Assembly: GCF_051020765.1 (NCBI RefSeq)
Contig: NC_134943.1
Span: 682,001 to 746,000 of the forward strand
From: Lasioglossum baleicum
Lineage: Eukaryota > Arthropoda > Insecta > Hymenoptera > Halictidae
Direction of reading: 5' to 3'
DNA: 64,000 nt
Positions 41,325-50,544 of this stretch are shown here, one piece after another. Every line of letters begins with the position of its first letter. Position 1 is the first letter of the stretch. Position numbers and translations under genes: made by a program. The notes beneath the pieces are model-generated. The model ran no database searches. It had not been told where the DNA came from and saw only the letters and a list, made by a program, of their open reading frames with translations.

Positions 41325-41934
41325 CAGAGATGGGCAGTATCTAAATACAAAATTATTCAAATACGTTCTAGATACAAATAACCTGTATCTTTCGCCTTGT
41401 ATTCGAAGTCGATTGCAGCGCCACAATGTATCTGTAACTTCATCTGTCGAGCGCTGCGGTTTGGAGAGTTTATTCATCTGTCTCTCCGACGATTTTCTGG
41501 TTATCTTCGACTTGTATTTGAGAGTCGAATACAGCGCCACGATGTATCTTACGGTTGTATCTGTCGTTAACTTGCTTGCAGAGTTATCCGTCAGATTTTA
41601 TTTGAAGAAATAGATTCGTAATCATATGGATTATTTGAATCCCCAGATGTCGCGCGAGATTTATCCGTCATCTTGTATTCGTTATTTGAAGCTGGATTTA
41701 GCCAAACGATTTATTTGACGCTTGTATTTGTGACGAGTAACTGGAAGAGATGAAAATCACATGTATCTTTATTTGATATCTTTATTTGATTTCAAATACA
41801 CTGAGATCTTGATGCGACGTTGCCACGTCGTAATACATATGTAATGTAATACGAGGAACGTATTTACATTTACAGTGACTTTCATTATTATTCCATATTC
41901 GGATACTCTAATAAGGACTATAACAATTGTTTAA

Positions 41935-42330
41935 ACAAATACATTTGTATTATTTAAACGATTGGTTAAACAAACAATTTTTATTATTTAAACACATGTT
42001 TAAACAAATAGAGTTTCATTATTTGGACGATTGTTTAAACAAGTACATTTGTATTATTTAAACGATTGTTTAATCAAACAAATTTTTATTATTTAAACAC
42101 ATGTTTAAACAAATAGAGTTTCATTATTTGGACGATTGTTTAAACAAGTACATTTGTATTATTTAAACGATTGTTTGATCAAACAAATTTTTATTATTTA
42201 AACACATGTTTAAACAAATAGATTTTCATTATTTGGACGATTGTTTAAACGAATACATTTTATTATTTAAACAGATGTTTAAACAAATAACTGTTTATTA
42301 TTTAAGCAATTGTTTAAACAAATAAATTTT
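41935..42330. repeat. 105-bp AT-rich tandem repeat
   Basis: The block 'CATTATTTGGACGATTG' recurs at 42017, 42122 and 42227, a 105-bp period. Units are full of TTTAAACAAAT and ATTTGTTTAAA-like inverted words and could form hairpins. Confidence 0.85.
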
Positions 42331-42370
42331 TATTAAAAAAATATATATAAATATTTATATTTTTTTATTT

Positions 42371-42374
<4 letters not shown>

Positions 42375-42401
<27 letters not shown>
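42375..42401. repeat. (TA)n microsatellite
   Basis: An uninterrupted alternating TA run of about 24 bases within an AT-rich stretch from 42340 to 42430. Confidence 0.9.
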
Positions 42402-42404
<3 letters not shown>

Positions 42405-42429
42405 TTACAATATATTAATTTATGTATAT

Positions 42430-42859
42430 ATCGGGGACCGTACAAATAAGCTTACGCGACAGGTGAGCGCCCGTCGCGTTGCATCGCCGTGGGTTTACGT
42501 CAGTTTACGTGTAGTGAAGTTAGTTTAGCACATGCTTGTGCACGTGTTTGTAATAGAGTATTCCAATTAATAAAAAGCGTGTGTAAGTGATTCGGTAACT
42601 TCAGCCACCTGTCACGCGATTGTGTTGGTGAAATTTGTCACTGTCACAGGTAAGTTTTTATTTTATTGATATGATATATAATTTCCATTATTTGTAACAA
42701 TATGTTGACATTTTCAGTTAACCTGTCAATTCCTGATTTCCGATGACTTGGTATTGTGTTGGTGAAACTTGTCACTGTCATTTCAGGTAAGTTTTTATTT
42801 TATATTTATTTTCTCAGACATTGAAACATTACTGACAAAAGGAAAATTAAAAAATATTA
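42430..42859 (+). other. Possible 5' UTR/promoter remnant with duplicated splice donor
   Basis: Non-repetitive GC-richer tract (42430-42650) followed by CAG|GTAAGT at 42647-42652, repeated 37 bases differently phased as CAG|GTAAGT at 42684-42690 downstream in the second copy (42784-42789). Each is preceded by 'TTGTGTTGGTGAAA' and 'TTGTCACTGTCA'. This is a tandem duplication of about 137 bp that carries a consensus splice donor. It may be the leftover promoter and non-coding exon of the lost transposase gene. No transcript evidence is available, and splice-like words can arise by chance. Confidence 0.3.
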
Positions 42860-43329
42860 TTAGGTTGGAGAGAAAATTCTAGCGTATTTTAACTTTAACA
42901 CTAATCCTACCAACAGCGGTCAAGATGACCAGTTCCAGATTTTTTATTTTACAATTAGAAAGTTAATAATACTGATTTCATAAGAAACAATTGTATAGAT
43001 ATCTGTAGTAGTGCACATTTTACAATAGGAGCCATACGAAGTCTAAATAAAATCAATCTTATCATTTTTATAAGGGAACATGTGTGTACCAGTTACTTTT
43101 GAGGCTCGGTAGGTTTAGCGTTAAAGAAAACATTTGATTCAATTTATAAAAATACATGTTTAATATTATTCAATTATATAATTTCCATTATTTGTTACAA
43201 TATGTTGTCATTTCTCAGATAACCTGTCAATTCCTGTTTTCCCATGACTCGCTAGTTAACATGTGTTTTGATTTACAAACAAAATTACCTGTTTATTTAA
43301 AATACGACATAGCTTTCCCTCCAACCTAA
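42860..43329. mobile_element. mariner-like MITE
   Basis: Ends are 32-bp inverted repeats starting TTAGGTTGG, matching at 26 of 32 positions, each flanked by TA (42858-42859 and 43330-43331). TTAGGTTGG is the classic mariner terminus. The 470-bp element has no transposase frame. It contains a piggyBac-like MITE, and its right part (about 43170-43255) resembles sequence outside it at 42665-42750. Its history is therefore more complex than one insertion. Confidence 0.75.
42899..43120. mobile_element. piggyBac-like MITE nested in the mariner-like MITE
   Basis: A 222-bp segment with ends CACTAATCCTACC and the inverse GGTAGGTTTAGCG, flanked on both sides by TTAA (42895-42898 and 43121-43124), the piggyBac target. 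It has no coding capacity. Its right half ('GTCTAAATAAAATCAATC' through 'GGTAGGT') is closely related to the start of each tandem unit at 44599-47640. Confidence 0.65.
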
Positions 43330-44084
43330 TATATTCATGCTAAAAATCTTCCCGTTTATTGGACAATGCTTTTCACCAAGAAATTCTAATTTTTAGATGC
43401 AGCGAAGATATCCAAAACATCAGTTCATCAGAAAGAAAATAGTATTTCCATACAGATGTGACTTACATTAGCGGAGGACCATGGAAAAAAACAAAACAGT
43501 TTCAAATTATTAACACAAATAAGTAGAAATAATTTATACACCCTGCACAAATTATAATAAAAACATATCATTAATAACATATTATTCCTTTCTTTTAACA
43601 ACTCCTTGCGTTATTTATTAAATTATTAATAATTTAGTATAAATTGTATAAATTTATGCACAAATGTAAAATTTATGTATTCAAACGAATAAAAATTATT
43701 AATAAAAATAAATAGAGATAATTTATACACCCTGCAAAAATTATAATAGAATCTACAATTATCGTGTTATTTAACGAGCAAAAATTGTTTTAAAAATTAC
43801 TGACAAATATAAACTGAATTACTTTATTAATAACATTATTTCTTTCTTTTACCAATTCCTTCCCTTACTTATGACTTGTATGTATTTAGTTAAATGCATC
43901 TATATGGTGTGAGGTACAAAATTAAATATTGACAATACTTCACAACTTTTACAATATTTCGTACATAACCGTGGTAACGTTTAACCTTCAAAAATAAGAA
44001 ATTTTAGGAGCCTACAAGCTCCCCTTGTTCTATGAGCTCCACAGTTTTTAAACCGATCATTTGTACATTTAGTGTTACGATTTG
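43330..44084. other. AT-rich stretch, no gene seen
   Basis: Contains two diverged copies of a block around 'ATAATTTATACACCCTGC' (near 43530 and 43720). A 24-codon frame at 43397-43471 begins directly after a TTTTTAG acceptor-like site; it could be a lost exon but is too short to support. Nothing else is recognised. Confidence 0.5.
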
Positions 44085-44598
44085 GCAACGTCGCATCAAG
44101 ATGTATTTGAAATCAAATACAAATTACGATTAAAGATACATGTGATTTCATCTCTGAGAAATACTCGTCACGAATAAAAAAATTGAATAAAGTATCTTGC
44201 TACGTCGAGCTTCAAATACATCTGAAGGTTAAGATGAAATCGTCCCATTGAAATCTCACAGATACATTTCCAATAGCCAAAATCTGACGGATACAACCGC
44301 AAGATACACGGTGGCGCTGCTTCGACTCTCAAAAAACTGTGAAAGATACACTGAAAATTCTCACGCTGTATCTTACGGATAGTGCCTCTTGAATAACTTC
44401 TCGCCGCTAGAGGCGTTGAATACGCATACGCAGTTACTTCGAGCTCAGATAACCTACAGATGTCAAATGAAATTTTTTGGAGAGTATCTTACAGATACAC
44501 TGTGTCGAATATGTATTTCAGGAAAACAACTACAAATAAAAGATAACTTTCATTTATCTTTTATTTGAAAATTTTAGATACATTTTTGCCCATCTCTG

Positions 44599-47500
44599 CT
44601 TTCCGAACGAGCCAATACATTATAACATATTACAAGGAGAGCTGCATAAAGTCTAAATAAAATCAATCTCATCACTTTCATACAAAGAAACATTTACCAG
44701 TTACTTTTAAGGTTCGGTAGGTGTAGAGTGTTGAAATTTATAATTTTCGGCTCGAGCGCGTTTCAAGCTACCCGAGTGCATCGGGCTGCCAAGGGGTTTC
44801 GAGCTGCCCGGGAGTGTCTCGATCTCGTCGGGCGGGTTCGGAAAGAATCGGACAAGTTCGGGCGAGCGAGTTTTCGCGCTACTCGAGATTCAATTCTGCG
44901 TTCGCACGAACTTGTCCGCTTCTGTCTGACGTCTGAACGCGCTCGACGAAGTCGAGCCACTCTCGGGCCACCGGGCCACCCGATGGTGTGTCACGGATAG
45001 ACTGCGGATCTTTCTGCAAAATAAAAATTTACTATATCGATTGCAAGAAATAGAAATCAAATTGAATTGAATTGTTTCTTCAGCAAAGGAGAAAACGAAA
45101 TGACTTTCCGAACGAGCTAATACATTAACATATTACAAGGAGAGCTGCATAAAGTCTAAATAAAATGAATCTCATCACTTTCATACAAAGAAACATTTAC
45201 CAGTTACTTTTAAGGTTCGGTAGGTGTAGAGGGTTGAAACGTCTTCGTGCAAAAAAAATGTGTCGTAGAAGGGAAAAGAAACTTAATTTATAATTTTCGG
45301 CTCGAGCGCGTTTCCAGCTACCCGAGTGCATCGGGCTGCCAAGGGGTTTCGAGCTGCCCGGGAGTGTCTCGATCTCGTCGGGCGGGTTCGGAAAGAATCG
45401 GACAAGTTCGGGCGAGCGAGTTTTCGCGCTACTCGAGATTCAATTCTGCGTTCGCACGAACTTGTCCGCTTCTGTCTGACGTCTGAACGCGCTCGACGAA
45501 GTCGAGCCACTCTCGGGCCACCGGACCACCCGATGGTGTGTCACGGATAGACTGCGGATCTTTCTGCAAAATAAAAATTTACTATATCGATTGCAAGAAA
45601 TAGAAATCAAATTGAATTGAATTGTTTCTTCAGCAAAGGAGAAAACGAAATGACTTTCCGAACGAGCTAATACATTAACATATTACAAGGAGAGCTGCAT
45701 AAAGTCTAAATAAAATGAATCTCATCACTTTCATACAAAGAAACATTTACCAGTTACTTTTAAGGTTCGGTAGGTGTAGAGGGTTGAAACGTCTTCGTGC
45801 AAAAAAAATGTGTCGTAGAAGGGAAAAGAAACTTAATTTATAATTTTCGGCTCGAGCGCGTTTCCAGCTACCCGAGTGCATCGGGCTGCCCGGGAGTGTC
45901 TCGATCTCGTCGGGCGGGTTCGGAAAGAATCGGACAAGTTCGGGCGAGCGAGTTTTCGCGCTACTCGAGATTCAATTCTGCGTTCGCACGAACTTGTCCG
46001 CTTCTGTCTGACGTCTGAACGCGCTCGACGAAGTCGAGCCACTCTCGGGCCACCGGGCCACCCGATGGTGTGTCACGGATAGACTGCGGATCTTTCTGCA
46101 AAATAAAAATTTACTATATCGATTGCAAGAAATAGAAATCAAATTGAATTGAATTGTTTCTTCAGCAAAGGAGAAAACGAAATGACTTTCCGAACGAGCT
46201 AATACATTAACATATTACAAGGAGAGCTGCATAAAGTCTAAATAAAATGAATCTCATCACTTTCATACAAAGAAACATTTACCAGTTACTTTTAAGGTTC
46301 GGTAGGTGTAGAGGGTTGAAACGTCTTCGTGCAAAAAAAATGTGTCGTAGAAGGGAAAAGAAACTTAATTTATAATTTTCGGCTCGAGCGCGTTTCCAGC
46401 TACCCGAGTGCATCGGGCTGCCCGGGAGTGTCTCGATCTCGTCGGGCGGGTTCGGAAAGAATCGGACAAGTTCGGGCGAGCGAGTTTTCGCGCTACTCGA
46501 GATTCAATTCTGCGTTCGCACGAACTTGTCCGCTTCTGTCTGACGTCTGAACGCGCTCGACGAAGTCGAGCCACTCTCGGGCCACCAGGCCACCCGATGG
46601 TGTGTCACGGATAGTCTGCGGATCTTTCTGCAAAATAAAAATTTACTATATCGATTGCAAGAAATAGAAATCAAATTGAATTGAATTGTTTCTTCAGCAA
46701 AGGAGAAAACGAAATGACTTTCCGAACGAGCCAATACATTATAACATATTACAAGGAGAGCTGCATAAAGTCTAAATAAAATCAATCTCATCACTTTCAT
46801 ACAAAGAAACATTTACCAGTTACTTTTAAGGTTCGGTAGGTGTAGAGTGTTGAAATTGATAATTTTCGGCTCGAGCGCGTTTCAAGCTACCCGAGTGCAT
46901 CGGGCTGCCAAGGGGTTTCGAGCTGCCCGGGAGTGTCTCGATCTCGTCGGGCGGGTTCGGAAAGAATCGGACAAGTTCGGGCGAGCGAGTTTTCGCGCTA
47001 CTCGAGATTCAATTCTGCGTTCGCACGAACTTGTCCGCTTCTGTCTGACGTCTGAACGCGCTCGACGAAGGCGAGCCACTCTCGGGCCACCGGGCCACCC
47101 GATGGTGTGTCACGGATAGACTGCGGATCTTTCTGCAAAATAAAAACTTACTATATCGATTGCAAGAAATAGAAATCAAATTGAATTGAATTGTTTCTTC
47201 AGCAAAGGAGAAAACGAAATGACTTTCCGAACGAGCTAATACATTAACATATTACAAGGAGAGCTGCATAAAGTCTAAATAAAATCAATCTCATCACTTT
47301 CATACAAAGAAACATTTACCAGTTACTTTTAAGGTTCGGTAGGTGTAGAGTGTTGAAATTTATAATTTTCGGCTCGAGCGCGTTTCAAGCTACCCGAGTG
47401 CATCGGGCTGCCAAGGGGTTTCGAGCTGCCCGGGAGTGTCTCGATCTCGTCGGGCGGGTTCGGAAAGAATCGGACAAGTTCGGGCGAGCGAGTTTTCGCG

Positions 47501-47640
47501 CTACTCGAGATTCAATTCTGCGTTCGCACGAACTTGTCCGCTTCTGTCTGACGTCTGAACGCGCTCGACGAAGTCGAGCCACTCTCGGGCCACCGGGCCA
47601 CCTGATAGTGTGTCACGGATAGACTGCGGATCTTTATGCA
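44599..47640. repeat. Tandem array of six 505-550-bp units built from MITE pieces
   Basis: Units start with 'CTTTCCGAACGAGC' at 44599, 45104, 45654, 46186, 46718 and 47223 (lengths 505, 550, 532, 532, 505, and a last one diverging near 47640). Length differences come from presence or absence of a ~45-bp tract with 'GTCTTCGTGCAAAAAA' and of an 18-bp tract with 'AAGGGGTTTCGAGC'. Each unit joins one end of a piggyBac-like MITE to a GC-rich palindromic core. The core has diverged inverted arms; GGACAAGTTCG and CGAACTTGTCC are exact. Reading frames on both strands repeat in every unit because of the palindrome and array and are not considered genes. Confidence 0.93.
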
Positions 47641-47863
47641 AAATAAAAAATGTCAGCGTCGATTACAGGAAATAGAAACTAAATTGAATGTCATCTCTTC
47701 CCTTAATGATTTTAATAGAGGAGAAATCATATATTGACATCTTCAATTTAAAAAATTTTCCAACAACTATCAATTTCATCTACTCAAGTTTGCTATAAAT
47801 GCATAAAGATCCGCAGTCTATTCGTGACATATCAAGCGGCCCGAGAGTGGCTCGACTTCGTCG
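47566..47863. mobile_element. Palindromic MITE, complete copy
   Basis: About 298 bp. It begins CGACGAAGTCGAG and ends CTCGACTTCGTCG. Inner arms include 'GGATAGACTGCGGATC' and its inverse with 'ATGCA'. Related copies lie at 60880-61169 and 63402-63691. The left arm is also the end of tandem unit six, so the array seems to have been made from copies of this MITE. Confidence 0.75.
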
Positions 47864-48711
47864 AGTGATTTGAAAATTACAGTCAAAACGTGTTGGTCGA
47901 GGAAGTGTCGACTTCCAGCTCAATAGTAATGACCTGTCATAAATCTCCCTGTAGAGAACAGCCCCGGGAACGGCACTGAAAGAAATCGAGTCTACCGGGT
48001 TGGGTCTGCCTGGGTCTGCCTAGCCCGACCCCAGCCGCGCGCCCGTAGTCTCAATGTGTTGACTTCGATGGCGCACGCTGCGTAGTATGTGTGACCGCTG
48101 TAATAAGTATTTCAATACAGCCGAAAATGCGTGTGAAACGAGTCCTGCCTCCTCCACTCTGATCCAATCGTCCGCGCATTCGCACCTAGACACGTCACCG
48201 TAATCCTGCCTGGGAACCTTCTTCTCAGGCTTACACCAAGTACAATGTCACCAGTTCGAATCCATGCGTGTTGGCGTCTTGCCGCCATCCCCTACAATTG
48301 CGTAGTATGTAGTGGGCGGTAACGGTATCGTATCCAAACCCACTGCTGTTCCGCTATCGCTCGTACTTACGAGGCAGTGTATTGGATCACTTGTTGGACA
48401 TAGACAAATCTAAAATGTTTTTTCACTACGTGAATGAAATATGTAATTTCAGGACCGACGCTGTCGATCCTTACGTCAGAAAATGTCTGTTCCAGGGTTG
48501 TTACCTTTCACTTAAAAAGGCATCGTTGGTCAAGACTGGTTGCTAATATTATTCTCGAGGTGTAAATGGGGTTATTTAGTCGTATACAGCGTCCGTTGCC
48601 AGCTCCTTGTGACGCCAATTTTTATATCTCCATTTCTTTTGAAGGGCTCATTTTACAGTGGAAACTCCAAGGAATATAAACATATTTTGTTCAAAATTTA
48701 AATCACTGACG
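47864..48711. other. No gene seen
   Basis: Mixed-composition sequence without a credible frame. It has a short direct repeat (GGTCTGCCT, near 48003-48022) and an isolated tRNA B-box-like word (AGTTCGAATCC near 48254). It could hold an old LTR or SINE fragment, but I cannot define ends. Confidence 0.5.
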
Positions 48712-49861
48712 CACAGTGGTCTGGATTGGAAAATCGTGTGCCATTTTGTTATAACTTTTGAACCAGTAGAGATACTGCAATGAAATTTTCACTAAAAATA
48801 TTTAAAAAATAGTCATTTTTAACTATAGGTAATTAAATATTTTTTGCATTTGTTAAACAATAATTTTTTATAAATTTTCATTGATATTTTTGATTTAAAA
48901 AAAAATTTTTGGAATATAATCGTACATACTATTTTTTACTTTCTAAATATGTATTTTTTATATTTATGTTTCACACATGCGTAACGTTTTATGGAATACG
49001 TAAAATATAAATTTGAGAAGTCTTGTTGCAATCAACATACACAAAAAAAATTACCGTAAAGGTAAAAACGCATTACAAGCGTGTCAAAGATATTTTTTAT
49101 AATAATTTATAATGATTAAAAAACGAAACGAGCCTACTACCTTATATCTTTATTTTACTAGAGGTGAGCGAAATATCAGAACGAAACAGAATTGAAAAAC
49201 TTCTATTATATTTTAATACTAAAGAATTACCTCGGATGCAATATTTAACACTAAAATCTTACATTTTTCGCTATGTGAAGTCATCTGATAATAATTTGTA
49301 CCAACAATATACCTCGCAAACATTCTATTACCAACTTTAATGGCTTTAAACAATAATAATTTGAGCGGGCGGAGAGGGGCGGAATTAATTTTTTCATGAT
49401 TATTTAGAAGGAAGGTGTACTAAAAATATTCCAATTAATTAGAAAGCTAAACTCGGCTAAACTTTAAAGATATACCATCTTAAATGGAAAGGACTTCACA
49501 AATTTTTCTTACGGCATTGAGCATTATTATATAAATAGAGTATTTACGTTAATAAATAATAGAAAGATATGATTTTTATCACAAAAGTCTGCTCTTCAAT
49601 ATAAAAAAAAAAGCGAGAGATAATATTAAATAGGAACGTCAGGGCACCGCATCACAGAGAAGCAATTTTTCTCGTGAAAAATCCTCCTCTTAAAATGTCC
49701 TATTTTCAATGTTTATTGCAACTATTATATTTATTAAATTGTACTATTTTCTTCATTTCCGAGGTCTGTGAACATTTGGGAAGCAATGTTTATAGATATC
49801 GATACGAGAAAGTTCGTTTTTGGGCAGAAAGGCACACGATTTTCCAATCCAGACCACTGTG
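48712..49861. mobile_element. Transib-like non-autonomous TIR element
   Basis: A 1150-bp element whose 31-bp ends are perfect inverted repeats beginning CACAGTGGTCTGG. It is flanked by TGACG on both sides (48707-48711 and 49862-49866). A CAC...TG terminus with a 5-bp duplication is the Transib pattern, and CACAGTG is also the heptamer of V(D)J signal sequences. No transposase frame and no clear nonamer at the 12 or 23 spacing are seen. CACTA or Chapaev groups also start CAC but make 2-4-bp duplications. The interior is AT-rich and non-coding. Confidence 0.7.
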
Positions 49862-49866
49862 TGACG

Positions 49867-50330
49867 GCTCATCGAAAAAGACGTAAAAAACGAATTAGTT
49901 TAAATTTTTCGACTCCATACAGTTGATGGTCGAGGTTAAAAAAATAATTTTGCAATAGCCCAATCCTTTCCTAATAAAACCACCCAAAAAAAAAGTGTAG
50001 CTCAATCGGATTTCAACGAAAATATGATTTCATGATGTTTCGTTGACAAAAAATTCGATTTTTTGGAAAATCCTGAGGTGGTAGACAAATTCTGAGACCA
50101 GATTTGAAATAAGCGTGGAAGAATGTACGGGAAATGATGTACAGCATGTTGCAAAAAAGTTTTATTGAAATTGTGCAGGTTTAACGAATTTTGTCAAGGT
50201 TAAAAAACGTTCGTACCATCATTTCCCTACTTTCCGCATATTCTGCAAAGTTAGAGCTTTAATTTAAAAAAAAATTCATCGTTCTATCTCTTTTCTATCG
50301 AAAGTTATTCGACTTTAACACAGAAACTTG
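49867..50330. other. AT-rich stretch, no gene seen
   Basis: No frame, repeat or structural signal could be supported here. Confidence 0.5.
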
Positions 50331-50410
50331 CGGCGACCCGTGCAGCGACCCTTGCAGCGACCCTTGCAGCGACCCAATAGCTGCACGGGTCGCTGCAAGG
50401 GTCGCCGCCT
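50331..50410. repeat. GC-rich 14-bp tandem repeat forming a hairpin
   Basis: Three or more copies of 'GCAGCGACCCTTG'-type words are followed, after the spacer AATA, by inverted copies ('GCACGGGTCGCTGCAAGGG'). The inverted part begins the visible left arm of the long inverted repeat. The window's last bases are its counterpart. Confidence 0.75.
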
Positions 50411-50453
50411 GGATCGCGACGGAATGGCCAAAAAAGGTGTGTCACAGCTCTGA

Positions 50454-50511
50454 CCGACCAGTCCTGAACCGCTAGAGGACTCATCAGTAAGGCGGGCCCT
50501 GCCCGAGACGC
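50454..50511 (-). pseudogene. Hammerhead-like relic in left arm
   Basis: Minus strand: GCG, then UC as the cleavage position, a partly paired stem I (TCGGGC with GCCTTA), intact core CTGATGA, and intact 4-bp stem II (GTCC with GGAC). The required GAAA is replaced by TGGT. Loop pairing is reduced to about 4 bp. 'GGCCCTGCC', 'GGACTC', 'TCAGTAAGGC' line up with the LTR hammerhead. Predicted inactive. Confidence 0.5.
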
Positions 50512-50540
50512 TGCGATATCGGAAGGTGGTTTAAGACTGT

Positions 50541-50544
50541 ATAT
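50541..50544. repeat. Target site duplication ATAT (left) of the Ty3-type element
   Basis: ATAT is repeated at 60740-60743. The right arm preserves the empty site, whose inverse reads GACTGTATATATAGAG with a single ATAT. Confidence 0.85.

Larger units (their letters stand above)
41325..44598. mobile_element. Coding-free element with hAT-like ends and long inverted arms
   Basis: Begins CAGAGATGGGCA and ends TGCCCATCTCTG, a perfect 12-bp terminal inverted repeat of hAT type. Behind the ends, about 500 bp on each side (41325-41835 and 44085-44598) are diverged inverted copies. Shared blocks include 'CAGCGCCAC', 'GGTTGTATC', 'ATCACATGTATCTTT' and 'TTGATGCGACGTTGCCA'. No transposase is present. 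The 8 bp on the left (GTTTTTAG) and right (CTTTCCGA) do not match, so the present ends were not made by one simple insertion. The interior holds a tandem repeat, AT-rich sequence, splice-donor-like duplications and two MITEs. Confidence 0.7.
50372..50544. repeat. Long inverted repeat, left arm, outer part
   Basis: These 173 bp are the inverse of 63828-64000 with no insertion or deletion. The arm continues after the Ty3-type insertion at 60740-61196. The outer limit is not visible because the window ends inside the right arm. Confidence 0.92.

Noticed and set aside
44728..47622. Repeated 65-103-codon arginine-rich frames on both strands
   Set aside because: They arise from a palindromic GC-rich core copied in tandem; no family resemblance and overlapping antisense frames.
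48253..48266. tRNA gene or tRNA-derived SINE (B-box-like AGTTCGAATCC)
   Set aside because: No A box, acceptor stem or cloverleaf could be built around it.
48712..48755. True V(D)J-type signal with nonamer
   Set aside because: Heptamer fits, but no A-rich nonamer is found at a 12- or 23-bp spacing.
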